A DNA stretch of 64,000 bases from Planctomycetota bacterium (GTDB lineage Bacteria; Planctomycetota; UBA1135). The DNA lies in contig SHNF01000005.1 in the NCBI GenBank assembly GCA_004295085.1, positions 62,001 to 126,000 of the forward strand. Reading direction: 5' to 3'. The stretch's first letter is position 1, and each line of letters starts with the position of its first letter. Both the position numbers and the translations under genes were made by a program. The notes under the pieces were generated by a model, which ran no database searches, was not told the origin of the DNA, and worked only from the letters and a program-made list of their open reading frames with translations. Shown here in pieces: positions 16,435 through 26,712 of the stretch.

Positions 16435-19242
16435 TCAGTCCAGCCATCGCTCGCTCGCCCACAGGCGCAGGCTGTGATCGGCGGAGACGCTGGCCAGGGT
16501 ACGCCCGTCGGGGCTGAAGCCGACGTCCGCCACCGCGTTGCTGTGACCGTGCACGGTGAGAAGGAAGCGGCCGCGCTCGGCGTCCCACAGGCGCACAGTG
16601 GTGTCCACGGAGCCGGTGACGATGCGGCTGCCGTCGGGATGGAAGGCGACGGTGGTGACGTAGGCCTCGTGCCCGCGCAGCGTGGACAGCAAGGCGCCGG
16701 AGCGGACGTCCCACAGCCGGGCGCTGCCGTCCCAGGACGCGGTGACGACCCGCCGGCTGTCCGGGCTGAAGGCCGCCGCCGTGACCGGCATGCTGTGGCC
16801 GCTGAGCGTGGCCCGGGCCGCGCCGCTGTCGCCGTCCCACAGCCGCGCCGTGGCGTCCACGGAAGTGGAGGCCAGCCAGCGGCCGTCCGGGCTGTAGGCG
16901 ACCGAGAGCACGGCCGCGGCGTGGCCGGAAAGGCGCTGCAGCTCGCGGCCGCCCGGCACCTCCCGCACCAGCACCTCGTTGTCGCCGCCGGCCAGTGCCA
17001 GGCGCTGGGCGCCGGGATGGAAGCGGAAGAACGACGGGAACGTGATGTCGGTGCGGTTGCCGTGACCGTGCAAGGTGCGCGGCGGCGGCGGCGCGCCGCT
17101 TCCCAGCTCCGCGGTCGCGAACAGCTTCACGCTGTCGTCCACGGAGCCGGTCGCGAGCCACAGCCCGTCGGGGCTGAACTGGACGCCGAAGATGCGCTGC
17201 TCGTGCGCCTGCCACGCCGCCACTTCACGGCGCGTGCGCGGGTTCCACAGCTTCAGCGTGCCGTCCTGGTAGCCGACGGCCAGCAAGTTGCCGTCCGGGC
17301 TGAAGCCGAGCGCCAGCGCCCACTCCGCCGGTCCGTGGCGCACCGCCACGGCGTGTCCCCGGGTGCGGGTGTCCCAGACCTTCACGGTGTGGTCGCCGGA
17401 GCCCGAGAGCAGCCAGCGTCCGTCCGGAGAGAAGGCTACGCTCCACACGAACAGGTTGCGGTGGCCGTTCAGCACGGCCTGCAGGCTGCCGTGCGGCAGG
17501 CTCCAGACGCGCACCAGGCCGTCCCAGGAGGCGCCGGCCAGCAGCGAGCTGTCGTGGTTGAAGGCCAGGCCGGCCACGATGCGATCCGGCGGCGACGCCA
17601 GCGCAATGGCGGAGGGCTGGCCGCCGGCGTGCATGTCCCAGAGGCGCACGGCGCCGTCCTCGGCGCCGGCGGCGAGCCAGCGCCCGTCCGGGCTCCAGGC
17701 GACCGACCAAAGCTTGTCCGCGCGGGCGCCGGAGCGCAGGCTGCGCGGCGCGTCGTCGCTGAAGGTGACCACGCGCACCTGCTCGTCGTGGGCCGGCAAG
17801 GTGGCGACGCTGCGATCCAGGCGGCTGTGCAGGTGACGCCATTCCCAGCCGCGCAGGTGCCGCGGCGCCGCCTCCAGGTCGGGGGCCGCTTCGCTGGTGG
17901 ATTCGCGCTGCAGGGCGCGCTCGGCCGCGGCCAGCGAGCTGACGTAGTTCTGCTCCTCCAGGCGCGCGGCGCGGCCCTGGACCACGGCGAATGCGGTGAG
18001 GCCCCCGATCAGGCTGAGCACGGCCGCAAGCAGCGCCGCCGCCAGCGCGCGGTTGCGCCGCACCCATTTTCTCAGCGCGGCCAGGAAGCCGGCCTCGTAG
18101 GCCTTCACCACCCGGCCGTCGAGCCAGGCCTGCAGGTCCTCGGCCAGGTCCAGCATGCTGGCGTAGCGCCGCTGCGGTTCGCGCGCCATGGCCTTCTGGC
18201 AGATGGCCACCAGCTCCGGCCGGGCGGCCGGAGCCAGTTCCAGCACAGGCTTGGGCGGCCCCTCCTGCACCGCAAGCAGGATGGCAAGCGGGCTCAGGCG
18301 CGCTCCCGGCGGCAGGTACGGCATCTGCCCGCTCAGGAGCTCGTACAGCATCGCGCCCACGGCGTACACGTCGCTGCGCGTCCCCACGAGCTCGAGCTGC
18401 CCGAAGGCCTGCTCCGGCGCCATGTAGCACGGCGTGCCGACCACCGTGCCGTCCTGGGTGCGCAGCGACGAGTCCGGATCCTCGCGCGTGCGCTCCTGGC
18501 GATCGGTGCGCACGAGGCTGACGGTGGACGGCGCGCCGGGCGCGCGCTTCTCCTCCGCGGACCTGCCCTCGCGCCCCAGCACCTTGGCCAGGCCCCAGTC
18601 CATGACGTAGGTCTCGCCGAAACTGCCGACCATGATGTTGGCCGGCTTGAGGTCGCGGTGGACCACGCCCTTGGCGTGCGCGTAGGCCACCGTCTGGCAC
18701 ACTTGGTGCAGCACGCGCACGGCGCGCGTCAGGCTCCAGCCGTCCTGGCCGGCGCGCGCCAGCTGGAAGGTGCGGCGCAGGTCCCGCCCGCGCACCAGGC
18801 GCATGGTGAAGAACGGCCGGCCCGAGCCGTCCAGGCCCAGGTCGTGCACCGGAACGACGCCGGGGTGGTTCAGCTGGCCGGTGACCTGCGCCTCCTCCAG
18901 GAAGCGGCCCAGGCTGGCGCTGGCCGGCGGCTCCGGTCGCTCCGCCGGTCCGGCCGCCAGCGGCACGTGCGACACCTTCATGGCCAGGCGCCGGCGCAGC
19001 ACCGAGTCCCACACGTTCAGCACCGTGCCCATGCCGCCCCTGGCGATCAGGTCCAGCGCCCGGTAGCGCCTCTCCGAGCGCAGGTTCGCCGCCAGCTCAC
19101 GCAGCGAGGACGAGCCGGCGCTCTCCGGCGCGCCGGTCCGCGGAGCGGAGTCGAGCTGGACCTGCGCGTCGTCGGCCGGCAGCGCGTTCACCGGGCGCGC
19201 CAGGCCCTCGACGACGCCGGAGCCGTCGAACAGCCCCTCCAC
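16435..19242 (-). CDS. Ser/Thr protein kinase with WD40 propeller (frame continues upstream through a TAG)
   Basis: This 935-aa Hanks-type kinase has glycine loop ARGGMGTV, catalytic loop [16 protein letters not shown] in place of DFG, and [11 protein letters not shown] single TM helix ([20 protein letters not shown]) lies near residue 400. About ten WD40 repeats follow (for example [28 protein letters not shown] units), filling the C-terminal half. Kinase plus WD40 is common in Planctomycetota. Translation is taken from GTG 19240-19242. However, the same frame is open upstream to 19443 except for one TAG at 19285-19287, and that 5' part looks like the missing N-terminus (see next entry). The product may be N-truncated. 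Confidence 0.85.
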   Translation of the reverse strand: MEGLFDGSGVVEGLARPVNALPADDAQVQLDSAPRTGAPESAGSSSLRELAANLRSERRYRALDLIARGGMGTVLNVWDSVLRRRLAMKVSHVPLAAGPAERPEPPASASLGRFLEEAQVTGQLNHPGVVPVHDLGLDGSGRPFFTMRLVRGRDLRRTFQLARAGQDGWSLTRAVRVLHQVCQTVAYAHAKGVVHRDLKPANIMVGSFGETYVMDWGLAKVLGREGRSAEEKRAPGAPSTVSLVRTDRQERTREDPDSSLRTQDGTVVGTPCYMAPEQAFGQLELVGTRSDVYAVGAMLYELLSGQMPYLPPGARLSPLAILLAVQEGPPKPVLELAPAARPELVAICQKAMAREPQRRYASMLDLAEDLQAWLDGRVVKAYEAGFLAALRKWVRRNRALAAALLAAVLSLIGGLTAFAVVQGRAARLEEQNYVSSLAAAERALQRESTSEAAPDLEAAPRHLRGWEWRHLHSRLDRSVATLPAHDEQVRVVTFSDDAPRSLRSGARADKLWSVAWSPDGRWLAAGAEDGAVRLWDMHAGGQPSAIALASPPDRIVAGLAFNHDSSLLAGASWDGLVRVWSLPHGSLQAVLNGHRNLFVWSVAFSPDGRWLLSGSGDHTVKVWDTRTRGHAVAVRHGPAEWALALGFSPDGNLLAVGYQDGTLKLWNPRTRREVAAWQAHEQRIFGVQFSPDGLWLATGSVDDSVKLFATAELGSGAPPPPRTLHGHGNRTDITFPSFFRFHPGAQRLALAGGDNEVLVREVPGGRELQRLSGHAAAVLSVAYSPDGRWLASTSVDATARLWDGDSGAARATLSGHSMPVTAAAFSPDSRRVVTASWDGSARLWDVRSGALLSTLRGHEAYVTTVAFHPDGSRIVTGSVDTTVRLWDAERGRFLLTVHGHSNAVADVGFSPDGRTLASVSADHSLRLWASERWLD

Positions 19243-19284
19243 CGCGCTCCAGTGCCGGTGCAGCTCCGCCAGCTCCGCCGCCAG

Positions 19285-19443
19285 CTACGGGTGGGCTGCG
19301 CATAGGCTGTCGAAGCCTTCCGCTGCGCCGCCTTCCAGGCGCTCCAGCCAGGCGAAGAACGCCGACTCCGCCGGGGAGGGAGAGTCTTCGGCATGGCCCT
19401 CGTCACGCGCGGGACCGGGCGGAGGCGGTCGGGGGTCGGACAC
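19285..19443 (-). pseudogene. 5' part of the WD40 kinase gene, cut off by an in-frame TAG
   Basis: From GTG 19441-19443, 52 codons run in the same frame as the kinase and end at TAG (19285-19287). The end of this piece, FDSLCAAHP, followed across the stop by LAAELAELHRHW, matches the N-terminal motif often seen in planctomycete WD40 kinases (LC-x-HP-x-LA-x-EL-x-x-LH). The stop sits where Glu or Gln would be expected, one base change from GAG or CAG. It could be a real nonsense mutation, a sequencing error or a readthrough site. The original gene would be 16435-19443. Confidence 0.7.
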
Positions 19444-19500
19444 GATGGCGCGCCGCGCCCGCCCAGGATATAGCCGGGCTAGGCTGCGCTGGCCGCGTCC

Positions 19501-20199
19501 ATGACACCCTTTCCCGGTATCCCCGAGCAAGCGCTGCAGAGCCTGGACGAGCCGAATCCCCTGGACGTGCAGGCGCTGCGCGCGGCCCTGTCCCCGCTGG
19601 CGGACCCGCCGGAGGCGGCCCTGGCGCTGCTGCTCCAGTACGGCCGCCTGCTGCTCGCGGCCAACACCGTGGTCAACCTCACCGGCGCCCGCGACTGGCG
19701 CACGCTGATCGAATCGCACTTCCTGGATGCCCTGGCAGCCGCCCGCTACGTGCCGGAGGATGCGCGCCGCGTTGCCGACTGGGGCTCCGGCGGTGGGCTG
19801 CCGGGCCTGGTGTGGGCCATCGTGTTCCCGGAGAAGCAGCTGATGCTGGTCGAGCGCACCGGCAAGAAGGCCGACTTCCTGCAGGCCGCCGCCGAGCGCC
19901 TGGAGCTCTACAACGTGCAGGTGCTGCGCGGCCAGGGCGAGGAAGTCCTGCGCGAGATGCCGCCGCCGGACCTGCTGGTCGCCCGCGCCGTGGAGCCCCT
20001 GCCGCGCCTGCTGCGGCGCCTGCGCCGCAACCGCGTGCGCTACGGCGCCCTGTTCCTGATGGCCGGTCCGCACGGCCTCCAGGACTGGGAGGCGCTGGAG
20101 CCGCCGGACCGCGCCGCCTGGGCCCTGTCGGCGCGCCACCGCTACTCCCCCGGTCCAGGACGCGGCGAGCGCCTGCTCCTGGTCTTCAAGCCGGCGTAG
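19501..20199 (+). CDS. rsmG: 16S rRNA (guanine527-N7)-methyltransferase RsmG
   Basis: This 232-aa SAM-dependent methyltransferase modifies G527 in the 530 loop of 16S rRNA. Visible motifs are VNLTGARDWRTLIESHFLDAL, the SAM-binding ADWGSGGGLPGL and VERTGKKADFLQAAAERL. The length is close to that of the family. ATG 19501 is preceded by TAGGCT at 19480-19485, a candidate -10 leaving a very short leader. It is divergent from the WD40 kinase and followed by pcnB. Confidence 0.93.
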   Translation: MTPFPGIPEQALQSLDEPNPLDVQALRAALSPLADPPEAALALLLQYGRLLLAANTVVNLTGARDWRTLIESHFLDALAAARYVPEDARRVADWGSGGGLPGLVWAIVFPEKQLMLVERTGKKADFLQAAAERLELYNVQVLRGQGEEVLREMPPPDLLVARAVEPLPRLLRRLRRNRVRYGALFLMAGPHGLQDWEALEPPDRAAWALSARHRYSPGPGRGERLLLVFKPA

Positions 20200-20219
20200 C
20201 CGGGTTAGGATTCGAGCGC

Positions 20220-21422
20220 ATGACCGCGATGGAGCCGGTGCGACGAGAACCGCCGTTCTCCCGCCGGCTGCTGGACCCGCGGGCCGTGGACGTGATCAGT
20301 CGCCTGCAGCAGGCCGGCTTCGAGACTTATTTCGTCGGTGGCTGCGTGCGCGACCTGCTGCTGGAGCAGCGCCCCAAGGACTTCGACATCGCCACATCTG
20401 CGCACCCGGAGCAGGTGCGCGACCTGTTCCGCCGCTCACGGGTGATCGGCCGGCGCTTCCAGCTGGTGCACGTCTATAGCGGGCGCGGGGTGTACGAGGT
20501 CTCCACCTTCCGGCGCGATCCGGAGGAAGCCCAGGACACGGTGCAGATCATCCGCAGGGACAACACCTTCGGCAGCGCCCGTGAGGATGCCCTGCGCCGC
20601 GATTTCACGGTCAACGCCCTGTTCCTGGACCCGGTCGCCGGCGCGCTGGTCGACTGGGTCGGCGGCCTGGAGGACCTGGGCCAGCGCCGGCTGCGCAGCA
20701 TCGGCGATCCGGAGCGCCGCTTCCGCGAGGACCCGGTGCGCATTCTGCGCCTGGTCAAGTTCCTGCGCCGCCTGCGCCTGGAACCAGGCCCTGCCGAGGT
20801 GGCCGCCGCCTACCGCTACGCCCCCCACCTCGTGCACGCGGCCCCGCCGCGCGTGGCCGAGGAGCTGTTCCGCCTGCTCGCCACCGGCGACGCCGAGGGC
20901 GTCCTCGAGGACCTCCTGGCTCTGCGGGCCTTGTCCCTGGTGGTGCCGGACCTGGGACCCTGGCTCACGGCGCGCGCCGAGCGCGTGCCGCGCCTGCGTG
21001 CGCGGCTGGCGGGCCTGGACAACCTGTTCCGGGACGGTTCCGAACCGAGCTACGCGCTGCGCCTGGCCTTCCTGTACGGCGCGCGCCTGGAGGAGGAGCT
21101 GGGGCAGGGCCCGCGCGCGCGCTACTCCTCCGATCCCCTGCATCTCGCGTCCCTGCTGCTGCGGCCGCTGCAGCAGCGCGCGCGCCTGCCGCGCCTGGTC
21201 GTGCTGCGCGCGGCCGAGATCCTGGCCATCCAGCAGCGGCTGAACGGCGGGCCGGAGGCGCGCCGGCGCCAGGGCTTCGATCCCGCGGCCCTGATCGAGC
21301 GCGAATCCTTCCCGGAAGCGCTGGAATACCTGCGCTGCCGCCTGGAGGCCACCGGGGACGAGCTGTCCACTTACGACCAGTGGCACGAGCTGGCCCTTTC
21401 CCTGGAGCCGCGGCGGCGCTAG
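20220..21422 (+). CDS. pcnB: Poly(A) polymerase / tRNA nucleotidyltransferase family (PcnB type)
   Basis: This 400-aa class II nucleotidyltransferase has FVGGCVRDLLL, the catalytic DFDIAT, RRDFTVNALF and RRFREDPVRILRLVKF. The stretch RPKDFDIATSAHPEQVRDLFRRSRVIGRRFQLVHV is closer to PcnB than to CCA-adding enzymes, and the tRNAs here already encode CCA, so 3' RNA polyadenylation is favoured. ATG 20220 was chosen; ATG 20229 is possible. TAGGAT at 20206-20211 would make the mRNA nearly leaderless. Confidence 0.88.
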   Translation: MTAMEPVRREPPFSRRLLDPRAVDVISRLQQAGFETYFVGGCVRDLLLEQRPKDFDIATSAHPEQVRDLFRRSRVIGRRFQLVHVYSGRGVYEVSTFRRDPEEAQDTVQIIRRDNTFGSAREDALRRDFTVNALFLDPVAGALVDWVGGLEDLGQRRLRSIGDPERRFREDPVRILRLVKFLRRLRLEPGPAEVAAAYRYAPHLVHAAPPRVAEELFRLLATGDAEGVLEDLLALRALSLVVPDLGPWLTARAERVPRLRARLAGLDNLFRDGSEPSYALRLAFLYGARLEEELGQGPRARYSSDPLHLASLLLRPLQQRARLPRLVVLRAAEILAIQQRLNGGPEARRRQGFDPAALIERESFPEALEYLRCRLEATGDELSTYDQWHELALSLEPRRR

Positions 21423-21438
21423 GATTTTCACCCGCTTT

Positions 21439-21515
21439 GGGCGTTTAGCTCAGCTGGCTAGAGCACCAGCTCGACAAGCTGGGGGTCGCAGGTTCAAGTC
21501 CCGCAACGCCCACCA
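21439..21515 (+). tRNA. tRNA-Val (anticodon GAC), with C at position 33
   Basis: The acceptor GGGCGTT pairs with AACGCCC, followed by A and an encoded CCA. The anticodon stem CCAGC/GCTGG encloses loop TCGACAA. Aligned with standard tRNA-Val(GAC), the anticodon is GAC, but position 33 is C instead of the nearly universal T. The -10-like TAGGAT at 21420-21425 overlaps the pcnB stop codon and would start transcription about seven bases before the tRNA. Confidence 0.9.
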
Positions 21516-21579
21516 TGAAACGCGGGTGCCGGAGCGGCATAGATACCGGCTATAAAAGTGTCCCCGGAGGACCTCCGCC

Positions 21580-22953
21580 TTGCCCATCGCACCCCTGCTC
21601 CTCACCGTCGCCTGCCAGCTCGCGACCAATGACGACCCGGCGGCCCTGTACGGCGAGCGCTGGACGCCCGAGGCCCAGGTGTACAAGCTGGTCGGCCCGG
21701 GCGTGGTCAGCGTGGAGGTGTACGCCACGGTCAACAACTACTTCTGGGGCACGCGCCAGGAGGTGCCGGTCAGCCAGGGCACCGGGGTCGTGATCGACCC
21801 GTCCGGCCTGGTGATCACCAACGCCCACGTGGTGACGGTCAGCGACCGCGGCGCCGACGCGCGCACCGCCTGGTGCGAAGTCACCTTCTCCGAGGACTTT
21901 GGCGGCCGCAAGTACCGGGCCGAGATCGTGAACGTGGACCAGGAATGGGACCTGGCCCTGCTGCGGATCGAGGGCAAGGGGCCGTTCCGCGCCATCCCGC
22001 TGGGCAGCAGCGACGACCTGATCAAGGGCGAGAAGGTCATCGCCATCGGCACGCCCTTCGGCAACTCGCACTCGATCACCTCCGGCATCCTGTCCGGCTA
22101 CCACCGCGACGTCACCATCCAGACGCCCGAGGGTCCCAAGACCTTCCAGGGCCTGCTGCAGACCAACGCCGGCATCAACCCGGGCAACTCGGGCGGCCCG
22201 CTGCTGAACGTCTACGGCGAGCTGATCGGCATCAACAACGCCACCAACCCCAACGCCGACAACATCGGCTTCGCCATCCCGGTGAACCAGGTGCGCGAGA
22301 TCCTGGACCATCGCCTGCTGGAGACCGACCACACCTCGCACTTCTGGGCCGGCCTGAAGGTGGAGGACGGGCCCGAAGGCGGGGTGCGCGTCAGCAGCCT
22401 GCACCCGCGCGGGCCGGCCGCCAAGGCCGGTTTGCGCATCGGCGACCGCGTCCTGGAGGTGGACGACAGGACCGTGCGCAGCCGCTCCGAGTTCGCGTCG
22501 GCCCTATTCGCGCACGGCGACGACAAGATCGTGCGCGTGCGCGCCGAGCAGGGCGGCAAGCGCAACGATCTCACCCTGGAGCTGGTGGCGCCCGAGCTGC
22601 GCGACAGCTTCGGCCTGCTGGGCTTCCAGGCCGTGCGCGACACCATCGTGGTGCGCACGCGCCGCAACTGGACCCAGCCCTTGAACGTGCTGCGCGTCAC
22701 CCAGGTGTTCGCAGGCACCGGCGCCGAGCGCCTCAAGCTCCTGCCCGGCGACATGATCGTGGCCGTGCGCGTGCAGCCGGGCCGCGAAGGCGGCGACGGC
22801 TGGACCCCGGTGCAGTCCTTCGCCGCGCTGGTGTCCCTGGTGCGCAGCCCCGATTTCGTGCTGGACTCCGAGAACCTGTGGATCCTGCGCGGCGAGGAGT
22901 CCTTCCACGGCCGCCTCACCTTCGACGACCCCGAGATCACGGCCCGGCCCTAA
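21580..22953 (+). CDS. HtrA/DegP-like periplasmic serine protease with two PDZ-like domains
   Basis: This 457-aa trypsin-like protease has an intact triad: His in TNAHVV, Asp in DLALLRIEG and Ser in NPGNSGGPL. After the protease domain come a PDZ domain (GVRVSSLHPRGPAAKAGLRIGDRVL) and a second PDZ-like region (QVFAGTGAERLKLLPGDMI). The N-terminus is short and hydrophobic, probably an export signal or anchor. Translation starts at TTG 21580-21582 with GGAGGA at 21566-21571. The gene follows tRNA-Val. It ends in a 4-bp tail overlap with the convergent epimerase. Confidence 0.9.
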   Translation: MPIAPLLLTVACQLATNDDPAALYGERWTPEAQVYKLVGPGVVSVEVYATVNNYFWGTRQEVPVSQGTGVVIDPSGLVITNAHVVTVSDRGADARTAWCEVTFSEDFGGRKYRAEIVNVDQEWDLALLRIEGKGPFRAIPLGSSDDLIKGEKVIAIGTPFGNSHSITSGILSGYHRDVTIQTPEGPKTFQGLLQTNAGINPGNSGGPLLNVYGELIGINNATNPNADNIGFAIPVNQVREILDHRLLETDHTSHFWAGLKVEDGPEGGVRVSSLHPRGPAAKAGLRIGDRVLEVDDRTVRSRSEFASALFAHGDDKIVRVRAEQGGKRNDLTLELVAPELRDSFGLLGFQAVRDTIVVRTRRNWTQPLNVLRVTQVFAGTGAERLKLLPGDMIVAVRVQPGREGGDGWTPVQSFAALVSLVRSPDFVLDSENLWILRGEESFHGRLTFDDPEITARP

Positions 22954-23915
22954 GGCCGGCGCAGCCAGTCGGCGTGGCGGCGCAGGCCCTCGCGCAGGCC
23001 GGTCGCCGGCCGGTAGCCGAGCGCGGCGCGCGCCTTGCTGATGTCGGCGCATGTGATCAGGACGTCGCCGGGCTGCGGCGGGCGGCGCTCGATCTGCGGC
23101 TGAACGTCCAGCGCCTCCCCCAGCAGCCGCACCAGCTCGTCCAGGCGCGTGGTCTGGCTCTCGCCCAGGTTGTAGATCTCGAAGCCCTGGCAGCGCTCCA
23201 TGGCGCGCACCACGCCGTCCACGATGTCGTCCACGTAGGTGTAATCGCGGGCGGAGCTGCCGTCGCCGAAGATCGGGATCGGCTGTCCCTGCAGCATGCG
23301 CTGCGCGAAGCTGGCGATGGCCATGTCCGGCCGCTGGCGCGGGCCGTAGGCGGTGAAGAAGCGCAGGGCGGCGATCGGAATGCCGTACAGGTGGTTCCAG
23401 GCCGCGCACAACACCTCGCCGGCCTTCTTGCTGGCCGCGTACGGCGAGACCGGGCGGCTGACCTCGTCGGTTTCGCGGAAGGGAGTGTGCGTGAGGCCGC
23501 CGTAGACGCTGCTGGAGGAGGCGAAGACGAAACGGGTGTCCGGGCGCTGGCGCAAGGCTTCCAGGATCACCGTGGTCCCGAGCACGTTCACATCCATGTA
23601 GAGGACCGGATCGGCCAGCGAGGGGCGCACGCCGGCGCGCGCCGCGAGATGCGCCACGACGTCGCAGCCCTGCTCGGCGATCAAGCGGTGGATCAGGGGG
23701 CGATCGCGGATGTCGCCGCGGATCAGGTGGAAGCGCGGGTTCTGTCGGGCCGCGGCCAGGTTGCGCTCCTTGAGCGCCGGGTCGTAGTAGGCGTCGAAGT
23801 TGTCGACACCCGTGACTTCCGCGCCGGCGGCCAGGCAGCGCTCGGCCAGGTGCGAGCCGATGAAGCCGGCGGCGCCGGTGATCAGCACGCGCTGGAACGG
23901 CCGCGGCGCGATCAC
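22950..23915 (-). CDS. NAD-dependent sugar-nucleotide epimerase (UDP-glucuronate 4-epimerase-like)
   Basis: This 321-aa extended short-chain dehydrogenase has the NAD motif GAAGFIGSH and the YxxxK pair in SPYAASKKAGE. The segment GVDNFDAYYDPALKERNL and the C-terminal YNLGESQTTRLDELV are typical of UDP-GlcA 4-epimerases (CapI/LspL), which make UDP-GalA for surface polysaccharide. The exact substrate is inferred. GTG 23913-23915 overlaps the glmS stop as GTGA. It is the last gene of the accB-accC-UXS-glmS series. Confidence 0.85.
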   Translation of the reverse strand: MIAPRPFQRVLITGAAGFIGSHLAERCLAAGAEVTGVDNFDAYYDPALKERNLAAARQNPRFHLIRGDIRDRPLIHRLIAEQGCDVVAHLAARAGVRPSLADPVLYMDVNVLGTTVILEALRQRPDTRFVFASSSSVYGGLTHTPFRETDEVSRPVSPYAASKKAGEVLCAAWNHLYGIPIAALRFFTAYGPRQRPDMAIASFAQRMLQGQPIPIFGDGSSARDYTYVDDIVDGVVRAMERCQGFEIYNLGESQTTRLDELVRLLGEALDVQPQIERRPPQPGDVLITCADISKARAALGYRPATGLREGLRRHADWLRRP

Positions 23916-25762
23916 TCGACCGTGACCGACTTGGCCAGGTTGCGCGGCTGGTCGATGTCGCGGCCGAGGCGCAGCGCCACGGTGTAGGCGAGCTGCTGCA
24001 GCGGGATGACGTTGGCCAGCGGGGCCAGCAGCTCCGCCACCTCGGGCACGGGCAGGACCGCATCGGCCAGGGCGGCGACCTTGCGGTCGCCGCGCGCCGC
24101 CACGGCGATGACGCGGCCCTGGCGCGCCTTGACCTCCTGGATGTTGGAGATCATCTTGTCGTAGCTGCGCCCGGGCGTGGCGATGGCGACCACCGGGAAG
24201 CTCGGATCGATCAGCGCGATCGGCCCGTGCTTCATCTCGCCGGCCGGGTAGCCCTCGGCGTGGATGTAGGAGATCTCCTTGAGCTTGAGCGCGCCTTCCA
24301 GGGCGACCGGCAGCTGCAGCCCGCGCCCGAGATAGAGGCAGCTCCGCACCGGGACCAGGAGGTCGGCGGCGGCCTCCACGGCCTGCTTGGCGTCGCTCTC
24401 GAACAGCGGGTCCAGCATGGGCCGGAGCTTGCGCAGGTCGAGCAGGCGGGCCTGCCCCTGCTCCCGGCTGAGGGTGCCGCGCGCCCGGCCGACACGCACC
24501 GCCAGCATGTACAAGGCGGCTACCTGGCCGAAAAAGGCCTTGGTGGAGGCGACCCCCACCTCGGGCCCGCAGTGCGTCAGGACCAGGTGGCGGGCCTCGC
24601 GCGCCAGCGTGCTGCCGCGTACGTTGCAGATGCCGAGCGTGCGGCCGCCGCGGGCCTGGACCTCGCGCATGGCCCGCAACGAGTCCGCGGTCTCGCCGGA
24701 CTGGGACACGATGACCGTGAGCGAGTCTTCCTCCGGAAGGCGGGCGCTGTAGAGGAACTCGCTGGCGTTGAGCGTCTCCCCGGGAAGCCGGGCCAGCTCG
24801 GCCAGCAGCATCTGACCGAGCAGGGCGGCGTGGAAGCTGGTGCCCATGGCCATGAAGCGCAGGCGCCGGAAGCCGCGCAGCGCGGCGTCGTCCAGGCCGA
24901 ATTCGTCCTCGAAGGCCACGTCGCCTTCGGGATCGCGCAGCCGGTCGAAGGCGGTGCGTGCCAGGACGTCGGGCTGCTCCTCGATCTCCTTGAGCATGAA
25001 GTGGGCGTAGCCGCCCTTCTCGGCCTGCTCCGGCGTCCATTCGCAGCGAAAGGGCGCACGCTCGACGCGCTGGCCGCGCGCGTCGTAGATCTCGTGGCCG
25101 GTGGGCGTGAGGCGGGCGCTCTCGCCGTTCTCGAGCACCAGGAAGTCGCGGGTCAGGTTGAGCAGGGCCGGAATGCCGCTGGCGACGTAGCGGCCGTGCT
25201 CGCCCACGCCGATGACCACGGGGGACTCCAGGCGGGCCGCGACCATGGTCCCCGGCTCGCGCGCGGAGATGACGACCACGGCGTAGGCGCCGTGCGCCAG
25301 CGCCATGGCCTTGCGCGTGGCGCTGTGCAGATCGTCGCCGTTGCGGTGGAAGTGGGCGATGAGGTGCGCCAGGACCTCGGTGTCGGTTTCGCTGCTGAAG
25401 GCGTGGCCCTGGGCGGCCAGCATGCCGTGCAGCTCGGCGTAGTTCTCGATGATGCCGTTGTGCACCACCACCACCTCGCCGCGGTCGTCGCAGTGCGGGT
25501 GGGCGTTGCGGTCGGTGGGAGCGCCGTGCGTGGCCCAGCGGGTGTGGGCCAGCGCCTGCGAGGAGGGCGGAACGCCGTTCTGGGCCAGCTCGGCTTCCAG
25601 CGCGCTCAGCTTGCCGCTCTTGCGCCGCACCTGGATGCCGTGCGGCGTCATCACCGCCAGCCCGGCGCTGTCATAGCCACGGTACTCGAGCGTCTTCAGG
25701 CCGGCGAGCACGGCCGGGACCACGTTGCCGTGGGTCTGGACGGCGCCGACGATGCCGCACAC
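23912..25762 (-). CDS. glmS: Glutamine-fructose-6-phosphate aminotransferase
   Basis: This 616-aa GlmS makes glucosamine-6-phosphate, the first step to UDP-GlcNAc for peptidoglycan and LPS. The N-terminal Ntn amidotransferase domain begins with the catalytic Cys (start codon then CGIVGAVQ) and contains HTRWATHG and HNGIIENY. Two SIS isomerase domains follow, with VSQSGETADSL and the conserved C-terminal SVTVE. GTG 25760-25762 places Cys at position 2, as required after Met removal. No glmS ribozyme was seen upstream; the start lies two bases after the UXS stop. Confidence 0.97.
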   Translation of the reverse strand: MCGIVGAVQTHGNVVPAVLAGLKTLEYRGYDSAGLAVMTPHGIQVRRKSGKLSALEAELAQNGVPPSSQALAHTRWATHGAPTDRNAHPHCDDRGEVVVVHNGIIENYAELHGMLAAQGHAFSSETDTEVLAHLIAHFHRNGDDLHSATRKAMALAHGAYAVVVISAREPGTMVAARLESPVVIGVGEHGRYVASGIPALLNLTRDFLVLENGESARLTPTGHEIYDARGQRVERAPFRCEWTPEQAEKGGYAHFMLKEIEEQPDVLARTAFDRLRDPEGDVAFEDEFGLDDAALRGFRRLRFMAMGTSFHAALLGQMLLAELARLPGETLNASEFLYSARLPEEDSLTVIVSQSGETADSLRAMREVQARGGRTLGICNVRGSTLAREARHLVLTHCGPEVGVASTKAFFGQVAALYMLAVRVGRARGTLSREQGQARLLDLRKLRPMLDPLFESDAKQAVEAAADLLVPVRSCLYLGRGLQLPVALEGALKLKEISYIHAEGYPAGEMKHGPIALIDPSFPVVAIATPGRSYDKMISNIQEVKARQGRVIAVAARGDRKVAALADAVLPVPEVAELLAPLANVIPLQQLAYTVALRLGRDIDQPRNLAKSVTVE

Positions 25763-25764
25763 GG

Positions 25765-26708
<944 letters not shown>

Positions 26709-26712
<4 letters not shown>

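Noticed and set aside
16474..19305. A 943-codon open frame antisense to the WD40 kinase, and similar long antisense frames at 10818-13508, 29137-32145 and 59612-62161
   Set aside because: They mirror strongly supported genes, have His/Arg/Val/Ala-biased composition from GC-rich complement reading and show no protein family features.
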